Assembly: GCA_907163375.1 (NCBI GenBank)
Contig: CAJQUW010011022.1
Location: forward strand, 1 to 64,000
Reading direction: 5' to 3'
Source of the DNA: Prostheceraeus crozeri
Lineage: Eukaryota; Platyhelminthes; Polycladida; Euryleptidae
DNA: 64,000 nucleotides
Both the position numbers and the translations under genes were made by a program. Numbering within the stretch: position 1 is the first letter of the stretch; each line of letters starts with the position of its first letter. Under the pieces are notes generated by a model. That model ran no database searches, was not told the DNA's origin, and saw only the letters and a program-made list of their open reading frames with translations. Positions 1-12,831 of the stretch are shown piece by piece.

Positions 1-1106
1 ATGAGAAGTAGCCATTCTTGTACATATCCATTGTAATCCATTTTGAATCGTCTGTATTAAACATGTTGAGTAGGCGGTGAAAATAGAACCCATATTCACA
101 CGTGCGATTTGCCATCTTTGAAATTAGGCTCATATGCTTTGCAAGATACAAATTTCCCACATCCTGATAAGAGTGCTAGTTTGCTAACATTAAAGTGTTG
201 GAAATTGAATGGATTCTTTTCATAAAGCACCAATGCATGCCTCATTTTTCCACAAATGTGATATATACACCGCCTTTGGCATTGCAGTGGGAAAAAGATT
301 TGGTAGGCATTGTGAGGATGATCCCGCACCAATTGTGAAGTTTGTCAACACACTGTGATTAACTGGATATATTGCATTGTTTTTCCTCAATCCTGTCGCA
401 TGCTCGTTGATGACTGACGGGTTCATTGTTACTCGCCTTACATTGAGCACGGCATTACTTAAGTTGACTTGATAGTTTGTAGCTCCAAAAGACATTAACG
501 CGAACTCAGGAAATGCACGAATAAATATTATTTGCATTTTAACCTGTGATAAAGCAATATCTAGATTGACGAAGGAAATCAAGATAGACGGGTCCTTTCA
601 AGTATAATTCCTTTGAATCGCTGATTAAATCCATTCGTCTTTTCAACCCTGTATTTGAGACATCATCAAATTTCCCTTGCTGATCATCATACCACCCAGA
701 AACTTGCAAGTGTGACTGTTTAGCTTGCTTTTGAAATTGAGTCATTGTATGTATATATGCTCCATATGGAATATGCTCGATCCCCTCCTTCAATCTGTTT
801 GTCATTCAATATTAGATACACATCTGAGAACAGACTGGCAATAGGAAGATTGCTAATCCCACTTTATCCTTGGATGAATCGATATTCGTACCATCAGTCT
901 TCTAAATTGTATACACAACTCTAAATCAATGATTGACAGTCAATATAATCTTTGAGAGTTGGCAGGTATATCAAACTGAATAGGCTGCTTGGTTACCATC
1001 GATATTTGTTGTGGGGACTATGTCTCTACAATTGTTGAGGAGATGATGTCTGTCTGATGAGGGGGAGAATACGAAGAAACACAAAGCCGAATTGATAACT
1101 CTGCAT
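1..1106 (-). pseudogene. Polinton major capsid protein (PY-type), broken and cut by window edge
   Basis: Double-jelly-roll capsid protein that forms the virion shell in the Polinton family. Recognised from family-typical segments read in three frames: a segment around 800-560 with GAYIHT and GLKRRMD, one around 560-230 with NLSNAVLNVRRV and YPVN, and one around 250-100 with EKNPFNFQHFN and FKDGK. Reading frame changes near 575, 240 and 100, and again upstream of 805. The reading can be followed to an ATG at 1106-1104, and at the low end it continues past position 1, so the C-terminus is outside the window. At least three indels make it non-functional as read. It follows the basic core ORFs, the usual Polinton order. 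Confidence 0.82.
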
Positions 1107-1116
1107 CGTATTAGCT

Positions 1117-1575
1117 CTACAAATATGTTGTCTTCCTTCGTTTTGACTTGTTTCTAGTAGCTGTGGAATTTCGTTTGCGCTTTCTTGTTTTCACTCGACG
1201 TCTAGATTTAGAACGTGCTGCTCTAGTCGGCTATTTACTTTTCCTGCGTCTTTGCTTAGTAACTTCGACCTGATCCAACTTGGTCTTGACTTCCTACGCT
1301 TCTTCCGAACTGTACGTCTCGTCTTTGTTAAATCATCTAATGCGTCTATGGCAGATTGCTGCGCGCATGCATTTTCATAGTTTCACCGAGTATCCTCACC
1401 TTGAAGCGCATCAGCTGCAAGCATTTGCAACCAAAATCAAAAGCCCTGCTTCCAACACGCTTCATGAATGGTACCCATAACTTTTTTGAGTGTTGGAAGA
1501 AACCATACGTCTAGTGCACCAAAATATCCTCCTCCAACTTGTCGTCTACCTCCAACAAAACACGGAGTAACCGCT
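1117..1575 (-). pseudogene. Remnants of small basic core-type Polinton ORFs
   Basis: Immediately upstream of the major capsid remnant is a very Lys/Arg-rich reading frame (about 1285-1117, including RSKSRRRVKTRKRKR) interrupted by one in-frame TAG. Such Arg/Lys-rich proteins are core or DNA-condensing proteins in adenoviruses and occupy the same place in many Polintons. Further upstream (about 1575-1290) another frame begins with a glycine-rich stretch (VGGGYFGAL) and, after a frame change, a segment resembling the small conserved Polinton protein often found between penton and major capsid genes. Both are degraded. Function is inferred from composition and position only. Confidence 0.55.
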
Positions 1576-1815
1576 CTGATATGATGGTCTACTGTAAATG
1601 AGGGACATGATAATAAGAATGGAGAATATATAAAATGTGGGTGTGAATATTAAGATTATGTGAAATTTAAATGGTTGATTGATAATGCGGTGGGTGAATG
1701 AATGAAAAATGATAAATGATGGATTATAGCTACTTGAATAAAACGAATATTAGTTAATGGTGATGAAATGACTAAAGGGTGCAGCATGGGTGTAAGTGAG
1801 TCTAGCACCACACAA
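1576..1815. repeat. Short C-depleted low-complexity segment
   Basis: The plus strand is rich in G, A and T with very little C (many GGGTGAATG- and GATGATAA-like words). This is the mirror image of the long block that follows, where G is nearly absent. It reads as an inverted piece of the same low-complexity DNA. No coding potential is seen. Confidence 0.6.
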
Positions 1816-1829
1816 GAACAGTGGACGGT

Positions 1830-4800
1830 GAATGGACCATAGCCAGCCTAGTCCACATCATCCATTGCCCTATAACTCCACATTCAACAAGCACTCATTA
1901 ACATACAGCCACATTTGCCCATAGACCCATCCCATTCCATATTATCAAGAATACATTTTTAATACCCATATATCTCACTACAATAATTCACTCCATATTA
2001 CCCATGTTAATTCACCTTCATATCAGCATTCATATTCCCCATTCCCCATACAGCCCCATGACCACTCAGAATCCATTTAAGCCCCAGTACCAACATCCCT
2101 AATAATACATAATATTCCCATATATCCGCCATTACTCCCACCCACTATCATCAATCAAACTCGATTCCAAATATCCCCCATTTCGCAGTCCCCCCAATAT
2201 CCCAGATTCATTAAATTCCATACCCATCACCAAACCACCAATACAACAGTCCAACCCAACATACCATATAACCATTGCCCATTCACATACCAATAATTTT
2301 TTACCCCACCCATCATTTACATCATCATCCAATCATAATTATTCCAATCCAAAATCCCCATATTCCAGCCCCAACACAACCACAACAAGGCCATCTCCCC
2401 ATCATCATTCCACCATCATTTCCACCATATCTTCATACCCACCTAATTCCATAATTAACCAGCCCCATCACATTTATTTCATTATCTTAAAGACCTACAC
2501 TCCCATTATACTCGACACAATATTTGAATTTAGCGATCGTCATATTGATTAACCAATCCATATTATAACCCCAAAGCATTCACATTTAATGCCATCCCAT
2601 AACCAATGTTACTAAACCACCAAAGTAAAGTTGTCACACAATACCACATAATCCATTATCACCAGTCATACCATTCCCCATCCCAACATCATCCCATACC
2701 ATACCCATCATCATGTAACTCCCATAATACAAATACCCACCACTACACATACAAATTTCGTCACTTATCCATTAATCATGCCCCTATCCAGAGTCCCAAT
2801 CTCTTCCAGCATCAATACTCCCCCCACCACATCATACATATCATCTCCACCACTACCAATTCCCACCTCCATCACCCCCCACCACAATAACATATCCCAT
2901 TCTTCCCATTCTCCCACCCCATAATTCAAACCACAGTGCCCATTACCCTCTCCCAGATCATCAACATATCCATATCCCCCTTCCCACATCTCACCCACTC
3001 CATATATCAAACATCCTAGTCCATTCATAGGTAAATATCCATCCACCATACCCCAATTCATCCCATCAAACAATCATTCTCATAGTAACCCCATTAATTT
3101 ATATCCATACCTCATATCGCCGCTCACAGCACAACCACATCAATCCCATATATACTTCATCCATGATTTATATTCAATCCATAGGCTATCAAAACATCAT
3201 AACATATATTACATCTCCCATTTCATTCCACATGACACCATCGCACCATATGATTCCCCCATACTAACCATTCCTATTTACACTTATTCATACCCAATTC
3301 CATCTACCACCCATTTCCTTGTCATTCAATCAATCACCATCCATAAATACCGATTATCAATATTCATCACTAGCTTCACCCATTCACGCAATCAACCCAT
3401 ATCATCATACCAAATCCATATCCCATTAACATCCAAGCAACCACTCCACATCCCCATCCTATCATCGACCCATCATCCATTACACATACATCCCTATATC
3501 CATAAATCATATTAATCCAAACACAATATATACCATCCCACCCAATTCACCCCCATATATATTTACCATCATTTCCATCAATCCCATCACATTAATTACA
3601 GACATCATCATATCCCAATCAATACACCAATACATCCCCATGCCCCATTGATCATATTTTTTCATTCATCAATTCATCCATCACCACAACCCCACATTAC
3701 CATATGTCATCCAATCACACCATACCCCCTAAGTACAATACCCATCCATTCTTCCATCACGCCATTCCGACATCCCAGATCCCACCAACCCATATATATT
3801 CAATCCCATCATACACTTAATCCCCAATCACCCATTACATACTATTCATATCAAATCCACCCCATATTCACCATTTCCACAATCACCAACCCCCAATATC
3901 ATTATCTATCCCCATAGACATTTCATTCATCATTACATTCCAATTCAATAATATTCCAATCCACACTTTCCACCCACAGCCCCGCATGATCATATATTAA
4001 TGTCTAATCATTAAAACCATCCAAATAATCCATATCATACATATACCACACCTCCATATGTTATCCACATCCCCATTACAACCATCCATTACACATTTCC
4101 ATTTTCATCCAACCCGCCCGACCACTCATCATCAATGATCCACATCCATACTCCACATTCAAATATCACCAACGCCTATTCCACATTCCCATCGTACCCA
4201 TGCTCATATTTATTCATTTAACATTTTTCCAACATGCAATCCATCACCAGTAAACCCCATACATCACAATCAAACCCATATATGAATCCAACTCATTTTA
4301 TCCATTTTCCCATCCAACAATCTTTATAATCAATCATACATCACCCCCAACCCTCCCATAATCCATATACACACACCCCTATTCCCACAAATCAGTTTTC
4401 GAGCATATTGATAATCATCATGATTCAAACTCCATCCACAACTTCATCATTCCCCATTCACCCCATTATTCATTATGCGCATCCACTCTCCATTCAACAT
4501 AAATATCAATTAAACCATCATCATTATTATCCCATTACTCACTCCATCATTCCTACCCCATCCGATACCTTTCCACCATTATATCACATCCATATTCATT
4601 CACTGCAAGTAATCACCCCTGCCCCTATTATCACCATCCAAAATCCCATGAATATAAATGGTCACCATCCATCCATATCATCCCCATTACTTATCCAGTC
4701 CCATCCCATTATTAATCTACACCCTTTTCATACACCCATTCTAGCCATCCCATCTCCACCAACATATCATATATACCATTCCCCACCGACCTCCCCATGC

Positions 4801-7800
4801 CATAGTAATTTCAAATTCTGCTCCATTCCCATCCAACAATTGCACCATCCCTCATACCACATCACCCAATCATATTCCCCATTAAGCATACTTACCATTT
4901 CAATCTCATATTTCCCCATCCCCATGTCACCATAATTCCCAAGTTTCACCCCATTCACCACCATTATATTCATCCAATTCTTATCGCCATATCCAACCAA
5001 CATCTCCATAAGTCAATATCAATCCACCATTTCCATATCACAATCCAAATACAATCACATATTATCTCATTACCATCATATCATTCTACAATATATTTTT
5101 TTCATTAGTACTTTTCCATTATAACTCCCATTTCTCCCCATACACACATATTACCGCAACATCCATATATAAAAGTCCACCTACCAATCTATCCCCAGTA
5201 ATCCACATTGTACATCTTACAATTTCAATTTTTACATCCATAAGCATCCCACCCATCATCATATCCCATAGTCCACACCGGCCACAAAATATCCCATCCC
5301 ATACCCATTCTCCATTATCATCAATCCAGTGACCAATATGCCATACGCCATCCATCCATTGACCATACGCCAGTTTCCCATATCCCAACCACCATACATA
5401 TTTCGATGGCCCCTTGTAATACCAACATGCATATCAGTCCACGATCCCCCATTTAGTCAGTCCACCAACCACTTTCCCAAACATTCAAATTCCAATCCCA
5501 GTTTTCATATTCCCATACAGTTCCACATCACATTTATATCGCATTCCTGCATCGCACTATTACATTGAGAGCATCAATGTACTAGCACCATTTATCCATA
5601 CATCACTCATTGTTAATTTATTACACCCACACCAAATTCCATATCCCATAAGCAATTGATCCGCAATCTATACATTCATATACCCATCATGTCCATTCCA
5701 TTCCAATTCCTCATACCCTACCATCAATTCCCCCCATTAGTCCCATAATAATCGCAGCACCCCTATCCGAATATCCCAGCCTATCACACACACGGCCATT
5801 TCCCCACGCTATATCTATTGCATCAGCAGACCCAATCAGTTCAAAATACCATAACAATATCAATACTCATATATATAGTCCCCATCCATCCGTCCACCCA
5901 TCCCCATCATCTCACACCCATCCAACCATTAACATACAATCCTTTGATTTTTTCTGATGGAATATTTAACAATCCCATCACCCCATCATACCATACTAAC
6001 CCATCATCCCCATGAATCCCACGAATTCCATTAGCCCCACAATCCCGCATGAATTCATCACCATCATTCAATACCCAGCCGCCATCCATATTCACCATCA
6101 CATAATACCCCATGATCCATCATATTCATCATTATTTATACCAATTTAATTACAATCATCAAGCCCCATATTCCACCATTTCAGCTCATTTCAACATTAT
6201 CCAACCCCTCCACCACATATTTTGTCACTATTTATCCACCAGTCCAATATCCGACCAATCACTTAATCCGCCCCCAGATATATTGGACGCCCCATCCATA
6301 CACCAATGATCCACATGAAAAAATCGTAATTCACATCCCCCACATATCCCCTGATACCCATTACCATTCCACATAACCCCACCAGCCAAATCCTGCTACC
6401 CCACATGCTTAGACCCCCCAAAAAAATCATCAACATCACACCAATAAGCACAACCAATCCACCGATCACACATCAAACCATAAGTCGAATAGCCATATCC
6501 CCCCCATCCGCACTATCTCCCCCCCAATATTACCCAATGCTTTACCACACCCCAACTAACCTTATTCCATTCCAACTATCCCCCTCACCACATTCCATAT
6601 CCAGCCCCTCCCATCACCATCAACCATTATATTTGATTCATCCAATCCCCATATATCATCCACACTATTCCATCATTTACTTGTGATATGAGCCATACCA
6701 CACTCCATTTCCCACCCATTAATTACACCCCCCCATCCAATGATCCACTTCCAGATGCATCACATTTCATTTCAGATGATACCATCACGTCAATAGGCCC
6801 CACCTAATCATATCCATCAACCATCCTCATCAATAATTACCCAATCCAAATGCATCCATATCCCACACCACCCGTAGAAACCCCATCAAATACAGTACTC
6901 CCATACCACAGTTCCATACATTAGTACCCCCAGTCCCACATTTTCCGACTCTATAAAATTCCACCCGCAAAACCATATCATCCACAGTCTCATCCAGCAA
7001 TTATATCCAAGGCCATCTATCCATATAAACCCTTTATGCCCCCTAATAATATCCATTCATCCACATCATCATCTATTTCCATGTATCAAACATCCACCCA
7101 AACAGTCAATAGCAACCATCATACCATCACTTCCATTCATGTCCTAATAATTCCCCATTAATTCGCCCAACAACTCCCCCATCCATTAATTCAGATCATC
7201 TAACAACCCAGTCACATCCATCCTATTTCACCTACCCATTCCATTCCTCCTTATGCCCATCCATATCCAAATCATTTGCATTTTCATATCATTAATCCCA
7301 CATACCACACTATCCTATTACCCTGCACCATCGCAGTCACCCATATATACCTACATTTGCCACATACACAACACCATCACTGGTCGTGACTGCCGATCCA
7401 AATTGCCCATTGATTCACCACATTCATTCATATGCATTTATTCGCAAATAACCCTCAACCGAATCACCATATCATTCCACTTGCAGAATCCCAGTCCACA
7501 ACCACCCCCCAATCAGTTACATCCAATTTCCACCCCCATATCGCATTCAAATCAGCCACTACATAATCCATCAATTCTGATCGAGCGACCGCATCCATAG
7601 GGGGTTCCATATGCATCATCAATTTTCCCATCTATTATGCATTACACATCGAACATATAATCTCCCACACTATCCCTTATACCCATAGCTCATCATATCC
7701 ATACCTTTCCATATCCCCCATCCCCATGATCATCGCAACTCCATTGGTTAGTGGTGATAATCATCATCATCCAAAAGACCCATACATGCAAATCATCACA

Positions 7801-8520
7801 TCTACCCAATTTTGTTTGACCATCCCCCCCATCTATATATCTCACATCCCCCATCCCATACCTCCGCCATTACCCATCAGGTCTGTCATTCCATAGTCCC
7901 ACATTCATATTCCCCAATTCATCAACACATATCCACCAGATACATTCCCATTTCTCTTAATCCCCCATATCATCATTGAATACATTTCCAATACATAATA
8001 CATCCAAACCACATTCCCATCACCATACCAACTATACATCACAATCTATTCACCATCATTTATTCCAATCATGTACATATACCCATATCCCCAATCTAAT
8101 ACCCCTAATAGATTCATCTTTCCTATCCGCTCATTCCACAAGTAATTATAAAAATCCCTACTAATCCATAATCCTCCTATCCATCCATGTTCATCCCCCA
8201 ATCTCCCAATTTATCCATCCACACCATACATTTTAGTTGCATCCCTTCCATCACATACCTAAAATCCATTTTATCATTCCCATCATCCCATACGAATCAT
8301 ATCATTATTCCCCTCATCAAAGAACCAATCCCCATACCACATGACCAGTGCCATATTTCCCCCAATATAATCCATACCAACATCCACAATCCACCACATT
8401 CCTACCCCCACTCTACCCTCCAACAACACTATCCCACCACATACTTTACCCCCCCCTACCCCCCCCCCCTCCCTTACCACCAACACCATCTACCACATTC
8501 CAATCACTACCCAACACAAG
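1830..8520. repeat. Long G-depleted low-complexity block inside the Polinton
   Basis: Over about 6.7 kb the plus strand is made almost only of A, C and T, with endlessly shuffled short words such as CCATATCC, CATCCCAT, ATTCCCC and CCATCATC; no fixed long period is visible. A run of C residues lies near 8445-8475. Open frames here translate into Pro/His/Ser/Ile-rich or Gly/Trp/Met-rich strings that simply mirror composition, so I call no gene. The block separates the 3' end of the penton gene from the core ORFs. It may be a degenerated short-unit satellite that expanded in place. Confidence 0.8.
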
Positions 8521-10025
8521 CTGACCAAAATCGGCATCAAGGTCATAACCCATGAAAATACAAAACATCACTCCTAAATAAGTAGCAATCCTTACGGAAG
8601 CGCGTCGGACCAGAGCGCAGAAGAGGGGCCACCAAGACGCCACCCATGTAAATACACAACTGATCACAAAAGACCTTCTAACGAACCATCTAACACAACC
8701 GCTGCACTAGTTATGGGGTGTATCGCCCTATTGATGTACCTTCATAAATAGTTGTTTTTGAGAATCCCAATGTGGTCGATTAACGAACGCTATCCAGCTT
8801 GATAAGAGAGTTCTTCCCTACCTTTAGAATCATGCGTTTCTTATGTGGGTCATAAGAAAAGTGATATTCATCTGCATCAAGTGTAATCTACACCAAACCT
8901 CATTTAACTTTGTACACAATTCAGATGGCGTCTTTCAAGCTTTCAATGTTCAAATTAACTCTTTTTACAAGTTCCACTGGAAGTAGACAATTCATCAACC
9001 CGATATGTCTTCGCTGTATACGTGGATTCCCATGAAGCATTTGTTGATGCTTTGAGTTTAGAAGAGGACAATTGAAACCTTGAATGTATCATTTAATTCT
9101 GTCAACCAAGGTGCGCTTTCAAGGCCTTAAACATCCCAATCATTTCAGATCCAAATTCAATAACAGCGGACTCAGACTTTTCTTCCAATGGTGTCCTTTT
9201 TAGTAAAAACAATAAATTCTACCTCCTTTTCAACAGTAAATAAAGTTACTTTCTCTTTCTTATATTCACAAGTCATTAACGTTTCTGGCACTGATCCTTG
9301 AAACTTTCTTGCAAAGTCTTCAACACTTCTAATGACCTCAAATTTATTTTTTACTCGGATGCTCCTCTTTTGTAATGCATACAATGGCACAATTCTACAT
9401 TGAAAATCAGTGACTTTCCTCTCCGAATTCCACCCACGTCCATTGTACCAATACCTTGATGAGAAAGTTGTTCTGGAATACCCAAAAGTATGACTCAAAT
9501 CCTTACCTAATACAAGAAGAACATGCTTCCTTCCTTCATCAATTTTGTTGACCCCTTTATGACTGGTTTGTAGAATTTATTCAAAGTCAGCTTGAAGAGA
9601 TCATTTATTCGTTCAAACATTCTACCGATTTCCTTTTCTGTATCTTGCAAGCTCATTGTGGGACCCTTAGAATCAAAAGTTGACGTTGCAAATGCCTTTT
9701 GAATTTTAATCATGTTTTGGACAGATGGTAAAGATGTTGAAAAAGTATGTAAAGTTAGATGATGAAAAGCCCATGTACCATGTAGACTATTTTGAAATAT
9801 GCGAAAGCAATCATCCTTCTCTCGCACTTCTTTATGTAATTCAAAATAGTTGTTCTTTAGCAAACTGATATCGTTGTAATAAGTAATTTCAGTTAGAGCA
9901 ACTTCATGGGGTCCATGCAGAGTAATTGGATTAGCGAATTCAACAGAGTATAGAGATGGTTTGTTACTTGGGAATATCTTGGGGTTGCTATTGCTTGGAA
10001 GAATGATATTGAAGTTAGTAGACAT
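8520..10025 (-). pseudogene. Polinton minor capsid/penton protein (PX-type), broken
   Basis: Single-jelly-roll penton protein of the Polinton virion. The N-terminal frame (10025-9507) starts at an ATG giving MSTNFNIILPSNSNP and has the family-typical sequence VEFANPITLHGPHEVALTEI; a longer open frame upstream would need GTG. It then shifts frame (9498-9172) and again below 9170, where the family-like C-terminal pattern continues with stops to about 8560 (LDADEYHFSYD, TLGFSKTTIYEG, VAPLLRSGP). Its last part merges into the low-complexity block, so the C-terminus is lost or replaced. It lies just downstream of the integrase. Several indels and stops make it a pseudogene as read. Confidence 0.72.
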
Positions 10026-10065
10026 GTTAAAGTCATATATGGAAGAAGTCACATGCTATATTAGC

Positions 10066-11155
10066 TTAAAAGTTACGAGTGTCTCCCATCTCCACATTTT
10101 GTAGATCCTGGTGCGTTATCCAGCTATTGAATGAATCAGGATATCCTTTCCATTTAACTAGATATTTCCTTTGATTGCCATGACCTTTCCTCCTAATTAT
10201 TTTATCTATCATATACACCTCTTCACTTCTGTCTACTACTTGCAATTCATAAGAGTAAAATTTTCCTTCAATTGGATTGCCATGGTAATCTATTAATTTA
10301 TACATGGTGGGCCTAAATTTTGTATTTACTTCATCCACAAAAAACTCTTCTTCAGTCCAATTAGGTAGATACCCCTTCTCAAATGTAGACTTGACCTTTG
10401 AAATCCGAACTCTATCACCAACATTAATTTTCTTTTCATTGGAAATGTTTTTCGCTTTCTTATCATACAATCGAAGCCATACATCCATCGCATTATCTGG
10501 GGTAACATCAACTGGTTTCATCTTAATGATTCATGGTAGCTTTCATTGTAATTCTTAACAAATTTCTGCAGCTCACCTACCCAAACATGTGTATTTTTTG
10601 CAGTGAAATAGCGCCATATTTTTGTCTTCAGTGTGCGATTGAACCTCTCAACCATGGCAGCTTTATAAGCACTTTTGACACTAAACAATTCCACATTATG
10701 ACTTTTAAGGAGACTTCGAACATGAGAGTTTTCGAATTCCTTCCCTTGATCGGTCTGTATTCTTTGCGGAACACGCCCCTCATCGAAAATGCTCTGAAAA
10801 GCCGCTTCAACTTCTGGCCCTCGTTTAGATTTCAGCGCACGTGCCCAAGCATAGCGAGATAAAATATCTATTACGGTTAAGATGTATTTATAGCCATCAT
10901 TGTACTGTGATATCTGTTGCATGTCAGCCAAGTCCGCTTGCCATTGACTAATCTATATTGTTAACAACATATTTTCTTGTTGGAAACCGCTTTCTCGCAT
11001 TTTTGTGAAGAGTGTAAGTCGGTTGACTCCTCAACCACTTCTTGACTTTCTCTATTCCCACACCTGCTGCACGAGCTAGAACCTCCGGACGACTGAAACT
11101 TGCGGGATGATTTAAGTCGTAATAAATCTTTCTGAGTTTCACTGCTGTACTCATC
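10066..11155 (-). pseudogene. Polinton retroviral-type integrase with chromodomain, two frameshifts
   Basis: Integrase that inserts the element into host DNA. Three consecutive frames: an N-terminal part from the ATG at 11155 (LRKIYYDLNHPASF, KKWLRSQPTYTLHK); the rve core (10931-10518) with acidic residues at D3 (ADMQ), D61 (QTDQGKEF) and E95 (VERFNRT), spaced D-x33-E as read; and a C-terminal part (10521-10066) with a small barrel-like segment and a chromodomain (residues about 101-145, aromatic Y103, W124, W134). The first shift is near 10955; the second is a 1-base step where the core's TGA overlaps the next ATG (ATGA). All catalytic residues survive. An alternative frame up to 11287 may hold a displaced N-terminus. 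The position in mid-cluster, between the coiled-coil-like gene and the penton gene, is unusual. Confidence 0.88.
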
Positions 11156-11321
11156 GTCTTTGTTCTGATTTGCACGCGTATTACTCGCACAGCAACTGCT
11201 AACACAATTGATATCAACCTCTATGCCCTCTTCTCCTTTGCCTTCGAGCGCAGATTTCAAACAACAGCAAAATTTTTGTAACGACATGATATGAGAGAGG
11301 CAAGGCTTAATTCATATTTGC

Positions 11322-12002
11322 TTAATATTTACTATACTCCTTCGCAACACGCATTGAGCGCCTAGTAGCTCTTTTTGGTTGCAGATCATCGGGATCTGCA
11401 AGCTCTCGCTTGACCGCCATCGTGGGTGTTTTACTCTTTGATCCATCTTGTAAGTGACCCTTATCCAACTCATTCACAGTCGGTCCTCCAATAATATTGT
11501 GAGGTACATTTTGATCAGATAAAATTTTCTGAAAATATGATCACCCTTGTGGTGCACCTAGTTTTCGCCTTACATCTCTGACAGCATATTGTAGAAGGTC
11601 ATCTATGTGACTATTTCTAATAACATCACCAGTTGTTTCATCTATTATCTCCCCTCTCTCATTGAACTTCACATGTGGATCAATGAAGTCAAATAATCGC
11701 TCAGCGCGCACACGATATGGTCGAGGTGTTGACAAGGTTATAAATCGTCGCAACTTGTCACGAATCTGTCGCCTCTCGTCAATGTTTTCAGCTGCTAACT
11801 GCATTCGTCGATAGGGATCCTTAATCTTCTGAATTTCCATATCCTTTTGTGTTAGTTCCTTAAGTTGATTCGTAATAGGTTGATCTATATTTTTGACTTC
11901 CTGTGCACTTTGTAATGTAGTCAATTGTACATACTCCTCTTGAGGAATGACTACCATCTTTGAATACGACATGTTTGAAAATAAGAAGGCAACAAAGTAC
12001 AT
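11322..12002 (-). pseudogene. Conserved Polinton protein, charged/coiled-coil-like, one in-frame TGA
   Basis: A frame of 227 codons (including stop) interrupted only by TGA at 11543-11541. The first part contains KMVVIPQEEYVQL, a Gln/Lys/Glu-rich helical stretch (about residues 35-90) and RPYRVRAERLFDFIDPHVKF; after the stop it continues in frame for 73 codons with a basic tail (RELADPDDLQPKRATRRSMR). This type of protein recurs beside the packaging ATPase in invertebrate Polintons; I know no assigned function. The likely start is ATG 12002 or the second ATG at 11972 (MSYSKMVV). The stop lies at a codon one base from Trp. It follows the ATPase gene by 9 bases. Confidence 0.62.
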
Positions 12003-12011
12003 TGCTTAAAA

Positions 12012-12646
12012 CTAACTGTGAACCGAGAAAACTGTCATTGGTTCAGCGGAATTAGGTATGATATTTGTTCGAAATCGAAGTCGTTCCGGACATTCCTGGG
12101 TTAGATCAATAAATAGATAACCATGTGGTTTCTTTGTTACATCTTCATATATTTTTGAAAGTACTTTAGGTTGCTGAGGTAATATCTGTCTACTGAGATG
12201 ATGTATCTGACTGCTATCTCTTGGATTTTTAAATATTGCCAAATAATGTGTATTCAAACTTCTAGTTCTTTGCTCTTTCCCTCCATCGAAGATGTTTTGG
12301 GTGATGTAGATAATAAAAGCTTCCCTATGATGTGCAGTTTGAATGAACATTTCAGTTACATCCTTTGAAGATTTGCTTTCACGTATAGATCATCTAATAC
12401 TAGTAAGTCACCTGCTTTGATATCCTCAGTTGATGGCAACCCTTGCTTCACCTCATAACCTTTCTGGCGAAGTGCAGAATGTAGTTGTGGTTGAAATATT
12501 CCATAATACCATTTGACTCTCTTAATTTCCTTGTTAAACATTTCATTTCTATATTGTAGCAATTCAGTTACAAATGTAGTTTTACCGGACTGACTTGGTC
12601 CAGCGACACACATTGTGCGATCAGTGAATAGACGAAAATCTGTCAT
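12012..12646 (-). pseudogene. Polinton genome-packaging ATPase (FtsK/HerA-like), one frameshift
   Basis: ATPase of the FtsK/HerA-type packaging family that drives DNA into capsids. The frame from ATG 12646 has Walker A GPSQSGKTT (residues 16-24) and Walker B LLVLDD (81-86). Near 12385 the frame shifts by one base; the next frame (to 12012) carries the expected continuation SKDVTEMFIQTAHHREAF and ITQNIF, the glutamine-containing sensor region, then a typical C-terminus. Apart from the shift the protein looks complete for a Polinton ATPase (about 210 residues). A small indel there could equally be an assembly error. Confidence 0.88.
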
Positions 12647-12727
12647 CTTATAATTCCATTAACATTAAACTCATCATCCCGCTAATTTTGCTTAGAACAA
12701 CAAAACAGACACATGTTCCAGATCAAG

Positions 12728-12733
12728 TTTATT
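12728..12733 (-). terminator. Candidate poly(A) signal AATAAA
   Basis: AATAAA on the minus strand, about 100 bases past the stop of the PC4-like gene (12832). Its position suits 3'-end formation of that transcript, before the ATPase gene begins at 12646. Confidence 0.4.
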
Positions 12734-12831
12734 TACATTCAGAATAGAAACTTTCAAGTTATATTTACAAATTAAAACATTTACAAATTAAAACATTTGT
12801 GTTTCCTCATCACAATTAGGATTATAGAAAG

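Noticed and set aside
1830-8520. Many open frames of 60-175 codons on both strands
   Set aside because: They consist of His/Pro/Ser/Ile or Gly/Met/Trp-biased strings produced by the base composition; no start context, domain or conservation pattern.
10304-11287. Plus-strand and alternate-frame ORFs across the integrase
   Set aside because: Shadows of the integrase frame; only the 11287-11155 part might hold a displaced integrase N-terminus.
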